Assembly (NCBI GenBank): GCA_009602735.1
Contig: WELA01002665.1
Location: 5,140-48,163, forward strand
DNA: 43,024 nucleotides
Direction of reading: 5' to 3'
Source of the DNA: Mesotaenium endlicherianum
Taxonomy: Eukaryota; Streptophyta; Zygnematophyceae; Zygnematales; Mesotaeniaceae
A program made the translations under genes and the position numbers. Under the pieces are notes generated by a model. That model was not told where the DNA came from and did not search any database. It worked only from the letters and a program-made list of their open reading frames with translations. This document shows, piece after piece, positions 10,335 through 21,024 of the stretch (positions within the stretch are counted from its first letter, which is position 1; each line of letters opens with the position of its first letter).

Positions 10335-13125
10335 GCAACAAGGTGTTGGCTTCCACTCACACCAATATTGCAATGCCTCTCACTAGTACCTGTTCACTGA
10401 CTTCCTGTTATTGACCCCTGTGTATATATCTTATACCCGTCTCTTTGCTACTTTGCGTTTTGGATACTACAAATATGATATCTATTTTTCTATCATTTCA
10501 TTTTTCATCTTCGCCATATAACTACTGCTAGTTCGTGAGCTCACTTCTCACCAGTCCTCTCCACTTCCTGTCTTTCTGTTGTAGGAAATCCACTTCAAGA
10601 GAGTCAACCAATTCTCAAGTCTGCCACTACTTTAGTACAGGCAACATCTACGAATTATGATGGTCCAACTGGTCTTGTTTCTGAGTCCAATCATCTGCTG
10701 CAGCTACAAGGTTGACTTCTTAATCAAATTACCAAATAGCTTATATTGTGGACACATTCATTCTCGTTGTTTTCCAAGCCTTACCCTCTTGGATCTACTG
10801 TAATTCATTCCATACGGTTGTCTTCCCTTTTGTTTAAAATATTGCCTTTCGTCCATGAATACTGTTTGACTTATTGTTCACGAAGCTTTGCGTCCTCCTC
10901 CGCATACTGCGAAAGTCACATAACTGGAAGCAGGCTACCTTCTCCCTTGCCGTATAGCAGGCGTCTGCCCCTTTGTGTCCTCTATTCATTGCTCTCTCCC
11001 TTGGACTAATTTGTCCGCTCTTTCTCTTCCATCGAACTTGCTCCCTCCTTCTCTCTCGCTGCTTCTTTCTTTATAACTATCACGTTCCCTTCTTTGTTTC
11101 CTTGAAGCTGTCTTACTCTGTGTTTACACTTATACATCTTGGTTTGTGGAACCTATGTGTTCAGGTGCAGTGCGTGAAACAGGGCAGCCTGCCAGTGCTT
11201 TTGCAAGTCCAACAACCATGCGGCTTGGAAGTGCTGCACTCTTGAATCAAAGGGCGCCCATTATTGTACAAAATATTGACCAATATGAAAGTATGTTCTG
11301 TTCCAATATCGTTCATGTGCTCTCACATTTCCACTGAAATTCTTCTTGCCTGCCTGTTTCATGTGTACGCTAGTTTTTATTCCATTTACTATGTGCGTCT
11401 TACTGTTGTTTGCACATATGCCCAGTACATCTTCATGTTCATAATTCTCAGGATGTTCTTGAATTTACTACTTTATACGTCTTTTGTCATTTTTTTTTGC
11501 CTCTGTTGCTGCTTTGTTATTTGCACTTACATATTACAAAACTCAGTGTTCTCCCTTGCCTCTTCCATCAACGTCATCCAATGCCCCTTAACCCTTCCCC
11601 CCTACTGGTTTCCCCCCTTCATGTATCGCTATTCTTTTGGGCATGGTCTCCTTTTTGTCAGTACTGGTTTTCACTCAATTGTCTCATTCTTCGTTTCATG
11701 CTCCATTTATGTAGCTCCCCTCGGTAGTTCGTCGTCTACCTCTTCACGGCAACAGAGGAGAAGAAAGGCTGCAAAGAGGCGTCGTGCTGTCATCAACTCC
11801 ATCAGTTCTCTTTCTGATTCCTCGTCACATTTGGGTGTACCCTTATGTGAACCATTGCATGCCTCTGTACCTCTCCAGAACCCCTCTCCATGCCCTCCTC
11901 TATATACGTATCCTGCTCTACATAATGGTATTATTTCGTCTTCCTCACTTGGTACATCTCCCTCTAGTCACTCTACCCCATCTTTACTTACGACTGACCT
12001 CTCCTCTCCAGAACATTCTAATCCAAAATCCCCTTTGTCTTCACCCTGCATGTCGCCAGTATTTAATGCTTACCATTCAGACCATGAAACTCGTCACCAC
12101 ACATACTCTGAATGTTGTACCCCATCTGGCTCTCCGAATGGTGGCACTCAGTCAGGAGACTCTGAGGATTTTGAGACTTTCGTGGACAACGTTAATCGCT
12201 CTCGAACACGTCCTGTAATGTCAAACACCACCTTTGGTGACCCTCTTGTCAGACCATACGGGCGCCTGAGGTCCTTCACATTTGCTGTTGTGTTTGCACA
12301 CTACATGTTGGTTTCTCCAGATGCCCAAAGAATTAGCAGGGAACTCATAGCTGAGATTCTAAGCCACCAAAAGTTTTCTGTGAAAGACTTCTTGAGACAA
12401 CCACGCACAGATTTGAGAAATTAAAGAAACAACTTGGTGAGGTTGGTGTGAAGCAATTTGTCATGCCGGATGGTGAAATTCCATACTATAGAAGCATAGT
12501 TGACACTCTTACTTCATGTCTTTCTGATCCTCGTTACACCGATCACATCCATTGGAAACCAGAATACACGCGCGGGGGGTTAGTAACCGGTATTTACAAT
12601 GCACCTTTTGTTACTGACGATCATGATGACGATTTTTTCAAAGAGTATAAAGCTAGTTTCAGGACTTCTGGAGGTGCGGACCTCACTCTTCATCTTGGAG
12701 ATAACGTTGTTTTCCATGAGACGACGTCGAATGGTAAATGTTAGCCACATATTTGCTTTTCTTTTTGTTTGCCCTGTCATGCATAGGGGTATGGATCTCT
12801 GTGAATTCCTTCCTTTCCCTATGCTCACCCAGTACTTATGTTCATGCTCCCTTGTGCTTGGTTTTTTGTATTCCATGCTTGTACGTTCTCATATATATGC
12901 TAGGCACGTCTGGGAGGCATGTGGTGCATGTTTCTCTTTTATGGTCGTACATATCTGCATTGCCCATTATGTCTCCCAGAACTTGCAGATCTTCATTAAA
13001 ATTCTTCGTAACCACATTTGTGCATGCTTGGATTGCTCTCTAATTAATGTGCATGGTATACAACTTACCCTCCAGTCTTGCCATGCAACTGTTTCCACTC
13101 TCTTTTCTCTTAGCACCCTCTTAGC

Positions 13126-13175
<50 letters not shown>

Positions 13176-13417
13176 TACCCTCCGTCCTCACCCTAACTGT
13201 GCTCTGATCATGTGGCCTTTTCTTTCCCCTTTATGTATGTTACTCAGAGACCTCCATGTGGTAAGAGTTGATTATTTTGTTGCAGGGCACGTGAGAGGTG
13301 GCCATTTTGGGTTACTACACAGCAAACGCTGCTGCATCTTTGAACCTGGTGTGGCCATTGTACGGGTGTATGGTTGTGGAGGAAGCAACATAGCATATGC
13401 TTTGCAATTGTCAGCAG
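10335..13417 (+). CDS. Multi-exon gene of unknown function (Cys/His-rich start, basic region, GD/GGH domain)
   Basis: Exons with agreeing phases are 10585-10710, 11165-11290, 11715 to about 12270 or 12410, up to 12733, and 13286-13417. A Cys/His-rich segment ends at 10178 (GTGAGT donor) and may be the first exon; exon 10335-10385 is tentative. The order is a Cys/His stretch resembling a zinc finger, a Ser/Thr/Pro-rich linker with a basic patch (RQQRRRKAAKRRR, a likely nuclear signal), and a helical segment (QRISRELIAEIL). MPDGEIPYYRSIVDTL and a block containing LHLGDNVVFHETTSNG and RGGHFGLLHSKRCC follow. The frame changes between about 12270 and 12411, either by a 140-nt intron (GTCCTT...CACAG) or by an indel. 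The exon at 13417 ends in GTAGGT and no later exon was found. The layout loosely recalls some fungal and algal transposases, but I do not recognise the family. Confidence 0.5.
13129..13172 (+). repeat. (CT)n microsatellite
   Basis: About 22 CT units inside the intron 12734-13285 of the unknown gene, preceded by two copies of an 11-bp unit (CTTAGCACCCT). Confidence 0.95.
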
Positions 13418-13982
13418 GTAGGTGTGTTTTTGTGGTCATTGTGTTTTGTGCTAAGATTGTTTTCCGGCATGTAGCTTGGTATGAGTAAAATAATCATTTA
13501 GCTTCTAACTCTACGTCTATTTGGCCACCTTTATGCGTGCCTTCCTGCTCTTTGTGTAGGTGTGTAGGTGTGCTCGTTTGCACGTGCAACAATGTAATGT
13601 GAATGTGTGTCTGTCAATCTGTAAGTGTGTCGTTTGCGCATCTGGGGGTTGGAGGAGGTTGCTACTTAGGCTGACCTGGCGTCCTATAAAGTGGCGGCTT
13701 GCCTGCCTGTTGGCCTAGTAATTGAAAATTTCTTCCCAAGGCTATGAGCATGCATGCAGTATTTGAGGCCAAGGCGCATGCGTGTGTTGCAAGCAAGTTT
13801 GTGATTAGGCAGAACTAGCGCCCTCATATGTGCATGCCCCGCACCTTGCTCCAACACGGGTGTGCTCGCGCACCTACAGGGTGCTGTGTCCAACCCCACA
13901 GGCCGCATAGCAGACTTACGAGGGGGGAGGCGCGTGTGTGCGTGCGTGCGCGTGGCGGGGGGGGGGGCGGCAAGGGGCGCAG

Positions 13983-14187
13983 GTGCATGGCAGACTGCGG
14001 GTGGATCGCGGGGCACTCGTACATGGTGTACAGCTCGCTGCTCAACGGGGGCGCGCAGGTGGTGCTTGAGGGCGTGCCTAGCTTCCCCGGCTGGGGGCAC
14101 ACCTGCCAGGTGGCGGAGGTGCACCAGGTGTCCATCTTGTACACAGCGCCCACCACCTTCCGCGCGCAGATGCGCACCGACGACGAC
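13983..14187 (+). CDS. ACS: Acetyl-CoA synthetase, internal exon
   Basis: This exon follows a GGCGCAG acceptor and encodes a segment with CGWIAGHSYMVYSSLLNG, then EGVPSFP, and ending in ILYTAPTTFRAQMRTDDD. This is the well-conserved middle of AMP-forming acetyl-CoA synthetase (family consensus: ADxGWVTGHSY.VYGPL...FEGxPxYP...YTAPTAxR). The enzyme makes acetyl-CoA from acetate, ATP and CoA through an acetyl-adenylate. The exon ends at a codon boundary before GTGCGT. Upstream exons encoding the N-terminal half are not seen in the 600 bases before it, and they would lie within the preceding unknown gene's span. This may be a fragment or relic, or a gene with very long introns. Confidence 0.75.
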
Positions 14188-14274
14188 GTGCGTCTGACCC
14201 TCTCCCTCCCTCTTGCCCCCTTCATGGTCCATTGTGCGTGCTTGCGTGCATGGGCTTATCCCATTAGCAGGAAA

Positions 14275-14306
14275 GGGGGGGGGGGGGGGGGGGGGNGGGG
14301 GGGGGC
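14275..14306 (+). repeat. G homopolymer with an N
   Basis: A run of about 30 G with a single N at 14296, within the ACS intron. The length is unreliable in this assembly. Confidence 0.9.
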
Positions 14307-14697
14307 AGCGGGGGGTTGGATGACTGCTTCTCTGCTCGTGAGTAAGAGAAGGCGCCCTTCTCTTACACTCTGCATGTGCGTGCATGTGTGCTGTGTGCGA
14401 GTGTGCTGTGCGTCAGCATCCTGGGGTACGTGTCTGTGTAGCAAAAGCCACGGGAGAGGAGCACGCTTGCCCTCACAGTGCACGCCATCCACTCGCGCGT
14501 TGCCTGCATGCCACCGCCAGCCAACCACGACTTGTACGCGGGCTTTTTTCAGCTAGTGGGCCTGTCCCGCGCCCTCTCCTACTCCCAGTATCAGCAGCAA
14601 AGGTGTGTTCATTTTGGTTCTGTGGGCGCGGGGCTGGTGGCAGGGGGGGCAAGGGGGTGGGCGGCATTGGGCAGTGCGTGATGAGGTATACTTGCAG

Positions 14698-14753
14698 AAG
14701 TCGCTGCGTGCGCTGGGCTGCGTGGGAGAGCCCATCAACCCCCCAGCCTGGAG
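14698..14753 (+). CDS. ACS: Acetyl-CoA synthetase, next recognised exon
   Basis: After a CTTGCAG acceptor this short exon reads KSLRALGCVGEPINPPAW, matching the family's SLRLLGSVGEPINPEAW. It ends with AG before GTGCGC. About eight residues normally found between the previous exon's end and this one are missing. Either a tiny exon lies in 14188-14697 or the piece has been lost. The next conserved block (WWQTETG) was not found downstream to 15000 on either strand. Confidence 0.75.
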
Positions 14754-15402
14754 GTGCGCCGACCTCCTCTCTACCTCCTTCCTCCTCCCCTCCCTCCCTC
14801 CCCTCCTCCCCCCTCGGCCCCTCTCTTGCTGCAGCTGAATATCTCTCCCCCCTTGAAGAGCGAGCATGATATTGATGGCACATGCATGAGTCATGCTTGT
14901 CCGTGCTGGGCTGTGTGCTGCCTGCTATGCGCGCGCGCGGGGGTGCTGTCACATATTTCAGGTAACATACTTGATTCTTGAGTTTATGAGTGTCGTTCAC
15001 CAACCTCACAGAAATGATGTTACCTCAATTGACTAACATTATTGCTGTTTATATGCACTACATCACAGGTTGTCACACATTGTGTGAAGTTAGTTGCATA
15101 ATTTATGAACATAATTTTTCAAAGATGTTACTTGCTACTAATCTTATGCATAAAACAGGTAGTATTGCTGCAAAGTGCACATGCTATAAGACAAATATCG
15201 GAAGTGCAAAGACGATACATGCATCATGAGGTACACATTCAAAATTGTCATTTGGATGTCAAGATGGCATATGTGAAAATGTCAATTATTAGCAGACTTT
15301 GATAGCAGTGTCTTACAATCGGCGACATCACTCACTTACTACACAATGAAGGCAGGGATTTACAACGAGGTACAGCCATGGATAACACAAAGTATATAGT
15401 AA

Positions 15403-16430
15403 TCATAAATAAGAAGGTACTATACATTGCTCAACATCATCTAGCAATCTCAACAAATCACAAGGCTCATCCTCATTGCTGTCAGAAGGTAAAACCACAT
15501 TATTGAAAATCGGAGAAACATTCTGCTCCAATGATTGTATCGTACTAAGATCTTGCTCATCTCCTGCATACAAACTTTCATTGTGTAGTGCCGCTTCTGA
15601 CATCCCCTCAGGCAACTGCAATTGTTCTGTACTATTCTCCATCTCCACGCCAGCAGGTCTGCGATCACCATCTAGTCTCACACAAGTACGTGTGGGGGGC
15701 TCCCGCGGGTGTGACCGAATTTGTAACAGGAAAAAAAGAGAGGTTCATGTGTCAACAATATTGATTGAAATATGTTGAGGGACACCGGAATCGCATGTGC
15801 AAAGGAAAATGGGGTGGGATGACAAGGTTCACGTACCACTTCTGGCCTGGAAGCGGGGTGACATAAGATGAACATCATGCTGGACTTGCGCAGAAAACGT
15901 GACACCCGGTACTTATTTCCTAGAGAGCAAAAGATCTTGATGCGGGCAGGGATCTGCATAGAAACAGTAACAAACTCAATGTCATTCATTTTGTGAGGGT
16001 ACAAAACAACACAAAAATTGCTATTAATGAAATTGTTCACTGCGAAAGCATCATGAAAAAAAATTATAATAGAACAAAGCATGTGTAAAATGTATACATA
16101 CACACAAGCTGCAAATGGCACATGTGTGGAGAGAGTTGAAAGTGTACTACTTACAGCGTAGTCAGAGGGCTCAAAGTATGTCACAAAACCCTTGAGAGAA
16201 GCAAGTTTGCTGTCAACAAGCTTTGCCAGGTAATAGGCGTTCATTGCAGCTATGTGACCAATTTGGGTACCGCGAGGACTGTGAACTTCAATAGCGTTGA
16301 AATCAAAGGGGTTGCAAGGATTCCTTTTCAGTGTCACTGTTTGCATATAACCAACATAAATAATGTAATGTGCGTGTGGAAAGGAATAAAAAAGAAGGAA
16401 CTTTCACATAAAACTTGCATTTTACCTGAT
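15403..16430 (-). CDS. HIRAN-domain protein, three or four exons
   Basis: Read on the minus strand, exon 16336-16155 encodes VTLKRNPCNPFDFNAIEV, then QIGHIAAMNAYYLAKLVD and LASLKGFVTYF. These match the HIRAN domain found at the N-terminus of HLTF/Rad5-type helicases (V.L.REPNNPYD.NAI.V...G..VGH). HIRAN binds the 3' end of single-stranded DNA at stalled forks. GTAAGT leads to exon 15953-15837 (IPARIKIFCSLGNKYRVSRF) and GTACGT leads to exon 15699-15403, all in phase 0. The last exon is acidic and ends in CIVPSYL, then TGA. A 25-nt exon ending at 16426 (GTAAAA donor) may supply the residues just before the domain. No start codon was located. No SNF2 helicase motifs are present, so this looks like a small stand-alone HIRAN protein. 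Confidence 0.65.
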
Positions 16431-17219
16431 GGGCAGCTGGTCACACCAGCCTACATACCATCACATCTAAATAGGGGCATTATAGTGAACATACACATAG
16501 GGACTGTATAGTCGACAAACATATAACAATAAAGGCAGAAGCGAGGAGTTGGGAGAAATAGGCCCGGGAGGGAATGGGAGCAAAGGTGAAGAAGGGCTTG
16601 TACACAAATAAAAAGATGTGCCAGCTAAAACACACAACCGAGCAGGCTGTAGGCAGCTCACTTGGGATCATGAGATCTGACAAGTGTAGCAAGCCTTGCA
16701 TAATTTATGAACATGATAAAACTAAGGGAAAGAGTATATGGAGGAATGCATATAAAGACATTCAGCCCCATCATGCAAGGTCAAGGTCAAAGAGCACCCC
16801 ACAAAACAAGATGCAATATGCACCCACATACTTAACTCTCACCAAGAGCACACGCACAAGAGGTAGCAGGCGTCAGGCACAAAACGGGGCACTTGATTGA
16901 GGCGGAACCTGACGGACGCACGTAAATGTTCAAACAATTGCGTATTGAAGTGAGCAACTGTCTCCGAGGCGGTATAAGACTGTAAAGAGCACGTAAGTGT
17001 TAGTACGATGAGGTATACGACGTGTCGATACGACAGCCGAGGATTACGTACGTGAGGTACAAGTGTTTAACATGGACATTGAACATTGAGAGGATAACGA
17101 GTGCAGCATGAGAATGACGAACAGTGGTCAAAAGCGGCGCATAAATGGCTACCCTGGAGTAGTCACCATCATCGTTAGTTACACAGTGAAGGTCTTTTTA
17201 AGTATAATATTGTGCACTT
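16431..17219. promoter_or_regulatory. Divergent intergenic region between HIRAN gene and unknown gene
   Basis: AT-rich DNA separates the two divergently transcribed genes, so it should hold both promoters. TATAAT at 17203-17208 lies about 12 bases before the first ATG of the right-hand gene, but its role is unproven. The 19-bp string at 16696-16714 is repeated exactly at 15094-15112. Confidence 0.3.
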
Positions 17220-20050
17220 ATGGAAGACTCTACGTCGAAAGGGGCTTCTGAAGAGAGAAGCGAGAGTTCAAATGGAGGAAGTTTAGCCAAACGTGCAGAT
17301 GGGGAAGGAACCTGTGTTGAAGGGAGAAATAGGTCCATCAGAACTAGGCAGCCTAGTGCTAAGGTGAGGGAATCGCAAATGGCTGAGGATGACGGAATGC
17401 AGGATGTTTTGAAAGGTGTGCAAGGGTCATTAGTAATCTCTAAGGAAGAAAAAGCACAAGCAAAAAAGCAAGAAATTCTTGTGGAGAACTACGTAGCACG
17501 GGTTGAAGTGAAGAGTAGAAACAGGGTAGAAAGAGTAGGCCAGAAAGTGAAATCTATCAGTGCAGTCGATAACGCTGCACAAACTGTCGTTGCTCCTGTA
17601 GGTGGCCCACCTGCTACATGTAAGCCTTTGTCAGTAGCTCAGAGAGCTTCTTTGGAAGCAGCTAAGGATGGTGCAAAAGAGGGAGTAAAAGAAGGTATGT
17701 CGGAGTTTTTTATGGGACATGACAACTTTAAACAATTCCATGACATACCTTTGACCATTCTGCAGGCAGTGGCTGTGAATGTTGAGAGGCTGGTGAGGAA
17801 ATCACGGGTAGGTATTGAGGGATATAATGGGGAGAACGATACTTATGCTACAGATATTTTGGACAAGGGCATGGAAGACTTGAAAAGGAAAAGCGAGGCG
17901 CTATTAGAGCGAGAGACACAGTTTGTAGATGTAGTGGAACTATTGAAAGAGGCGACGGAGAAGTGGGACAACATTGAGGAATCACTCAAGCGCGTGAAAG
18001 CAACTTTGGCGACTGGGGTAGAAGGAAGGCGCGTCAACCACCGAAGGAAGTGAAGAAGGAAGATGACCCTTTGGAGGTATTGTGTATTTTCCTCATGCTG
18101 CAGTTGTGACTTTGTTTAGTGGTTTGCAATTTATGGTCATGTAAGCTAAGGGGTTGCCAGTTCTTGCATTTATTTTGTACAACACTTGCATTAGCAGACT
18201 TAGACGTTAAATATGGCAGTATTATTAATGCAAGTACAACATGCACAATTGTGCAGTGATCGCAAACCTACCCCACATGTTGCTGTTGAATGCCAGGCGT
18301 GTCTTATTGAACACCCACTGGTAGTGCAAAACACGTGGTGTATGTTGTATGAGGGCGTACAATTCTGTTTTGCAGCTCAAGTGCACCAGAGAGGTATGGG
18401 AGGAGAAAAGAGCGAAGGTCATTGTTGGCCTTTTCAACAGAAGCGAGTATGCAAAGCAGCTCATGTGGATGGATGTATTGGCCAAAATGAAGGTGCATGA
18501 GCATGAAGAGATGATGCATGGCGCCTCCGACTTGGCTAAGAAGCTTTTGGAAATGCAAGAGGATGAAATTGTGAACGAGACAATATTGAACCCCATGAAG
18601 AAGGTAAGGGACCTCTACTACAGCAAGTTCAATTTGGCATGTTGCATACATCCTGCTTCTCAAAGAGTGCTATTTGTGTGCATAGCAAGTAGTTCCTGTT
18701 CATGTTGGGAAGTGAAGACCTGGTTTACTCTGTATATGTATTGTGGTCTGTCGGTAAGGTTCTTGTTGTAATGCAGGTGTGAAATACTTGCATAAATCCG
18801 AATTAATGAACAATAATGTGTGTGCATAAATCAAGTGAAGCCAGCAATGCAACTACTTGGTCTTCCTCTCAACAAGTTTAGAGTATATTCAGTAGTGTTC
18901 CAAATGCTGAGTACGCCTATGTTGGAGTGCAGTAAATGGGGTGTTTATGGATCCAGAGCAATGGCGACTTCAACAAGTACATCACCCTGGATCGCACCTT
19001 GAGGGGGAACAAGATTGAGGATAGTTATTGAGGTGAGGACGGTACACTTGCATTGGAACATGCAACAGTCATTGCCAAGCGGGTCTTGAATACTCGCTTT
19101 CCTTGGAAAGAATGGTACAAAACTGCACCTAAAGGGAAGGAGAGAATTGCACTGGAGATTGAGGGCGTGAAATATGTCGTGGCTTACTACAAGGACAAGC
19201 AGGTGAGTAGTTGTGTGCATTTTGATAGCAGCAGTATAATATCATAGAAATAATGTAAGATGGATTATTTGTTTGCAAGTACATGGTTGAGTGACGCTCA
19301 TATTGGCATTTTGAAACATGTCTTGCAGGGCAAGCTGGATGCCCTTGCTCCTGTGCCTCTAACGGACGTTGCGGTGCCCAGGAATGGTGCGGTCAACAGT
19401 ATTGCATCACGAGGAGGTAAGTCATGCTGTGAAAAGTGGAAGTCCACAAAGAGGTAGAATGGCTGTTGACAAGCATTGAGGGTGTATGGTTGGAAGTTAG
19501 CGTTGGTCTGGTCAAAGAATGTGCCACTTGGCGTATATTTGTTGGCATTTGACAGAGTGCAAATATTGCTGTGAGGACCTGTTGTGGTGCTGCCGTGGTG
19601 CATTGCATGCCATGGTATTGGGGCGGGGGGGTTCAAAGAGCTTTTTATGATGCATACATGTTCAAGAGGGCTGTGGTTGATAGTGATGTAAGTACTAAGG
19701 TGTCTACTTGTCGTCTCAAATACATTTCTTGTGGTCTGGTTTTGAATATAGGGTCTTGGTGTGCTGTGGCCGATAGTGGGCATGCCTGGCATTGGGACGG
19801 GGGCTACAGAGTGATTATTATGATGCACACAAGCAGGGGTTATTTGGGTACTCGTGATTTTGGCCTGTCAACGAATGCTGTGCGATGATTGCCGTTGTTG
19901 CCGCACGCATTACCTGACTAATTTGTTTTGTTTGTGACAGAGACAATGGCAAGTGAAAGCAACATGTGGGCACAATCAACAAGTGGATTGGGAATAGCAA
20001 GTGAGGGAGGGTTGAGAAAGAAGATGAAGAAGTTACATAGACATGAGTGA
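17220..20050 (+). CDS. Five-exon gene of unknown function, Lys/Glu-rich and probably coiled-coil
   Basis: Exons in agreeing phase are 17220-18076, 18376-18603 (GTAAGG donor), 18957-19202 (GTGAGT), 19329-19416 (GTAAGT) and 19941-20050 (ending KKLHRHE, then TGA). The predicted length is about 510 residues. The N-terminal third is charged and low in complexity. Helical, Lys/Glu-rich segments follow (AAKDGAKEGVKEGMSEFF, EEMMHGASDLAKKLLEM). The third exon has a more globular part (FNKYITLDRTLRGNKIE, then TRFPWKEWYKTAPKGKERI). Two lesions are visible. The first exon must change frame near 18010-18030 to reach its donor in phase (otherwise it stops at 18051). TGA at 19029-19031 interrupts exon three in frame. 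I recognise no family. It lies back to back with the HIRAN gene. Confidence 0.55.
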
Positions 20051-21024
20051 TGAGACCAGAGTTATATTAATATGACGGATTAATGTACCTGACAAAGGCA
20101 ACTTGTAATGAGCATTGCTATAGCTAGATAATACAGTAGATGGTAGGCATAGTTATACACAATTTCTTTTGTCATATTTCATTTCTGCAAGTAGGAGTAC
20201 AGGATCTGTATAAGAGCATTATTATTTGGTGGTACATAATAAAATGCAATGTTTTCAGTGCATACTTGTCCGTAGCCATTACAGTGTGTGGGCCAATGTA
20301 CTTTGGGTTTAACTCAGTAATGAATAGCAATAGTTTGTTTATGAAGCACTCATAAGTGACAAATGAATGATAGGGGAGACTAATTGTGATGGTAGAGTCA
20401 TGGTTGAGTCGGTGGAAAAGGCTTCGTATGCTATATATGTGAATATGATTCATGAGCACGGTGTGTGAAATGAAATACTGAAATGGACCCTAAGAAGTTC
20501 TATTGAATAAGGTGGAAGGGAATGCAAGTTCTTAGGGCAGCTATATAAGCAGGTGTCAATGACAACGAAAATGAAGGACGTTCATACAGGGCAGGACTGG
20601 AAAGGGCCGTCGGACACAATGACAGAGAAAACACTGTTCGGCGACAGTGACGCCGAACTTTGTCAGGTATTTTAGACTTGAACGGCGTCAGACATCTTGT
20701 GCTGCGACAACGCTTATTTGAAATGAAAAATGAAGTACATGCGGAATGGACACTTGTGGACGCGGCGTCATTTCAAGATCTGTCCCACGCGCAGGCCTCT
20801 GATGATTTTGTCTGAGACTGCGTCTAACGCGGGTCGCCGGCCTGAAGCCGGCCTGAAAATCATTTTCATATCGACAAGTCGCGGACTTTCAGAGCACTTT
20901 CAGACGAAGGGAAAATCTAGAGTGTAGTGGTTGAGGCTCCGTGTTGGGGGGCACCGCAGGGGATGGAGACGATCTGGGCAGAGAGGCTGGAGGGTGAGTT
21001 GGCTAGGCAGCCGGTGTTGCTGGC
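20051..21024. other. Stretch without a supportable gene
   Basis: AT-rich DNA, then from about 20570 a more GC-balanced stretch. No open frame stands out and I see no repeat boundary. It holds the 3' flanks of two convergent genes. Confidence 0.5.

Noticed and set aside
11264..11714. Hydrophobic plus-strand frame preceding the 11715 exon, looking like membrane segments
   Set aside because: It is T-rich intron sequence between the donor at 11291 and the acceptor at 11714; the splice phases fit exactly.
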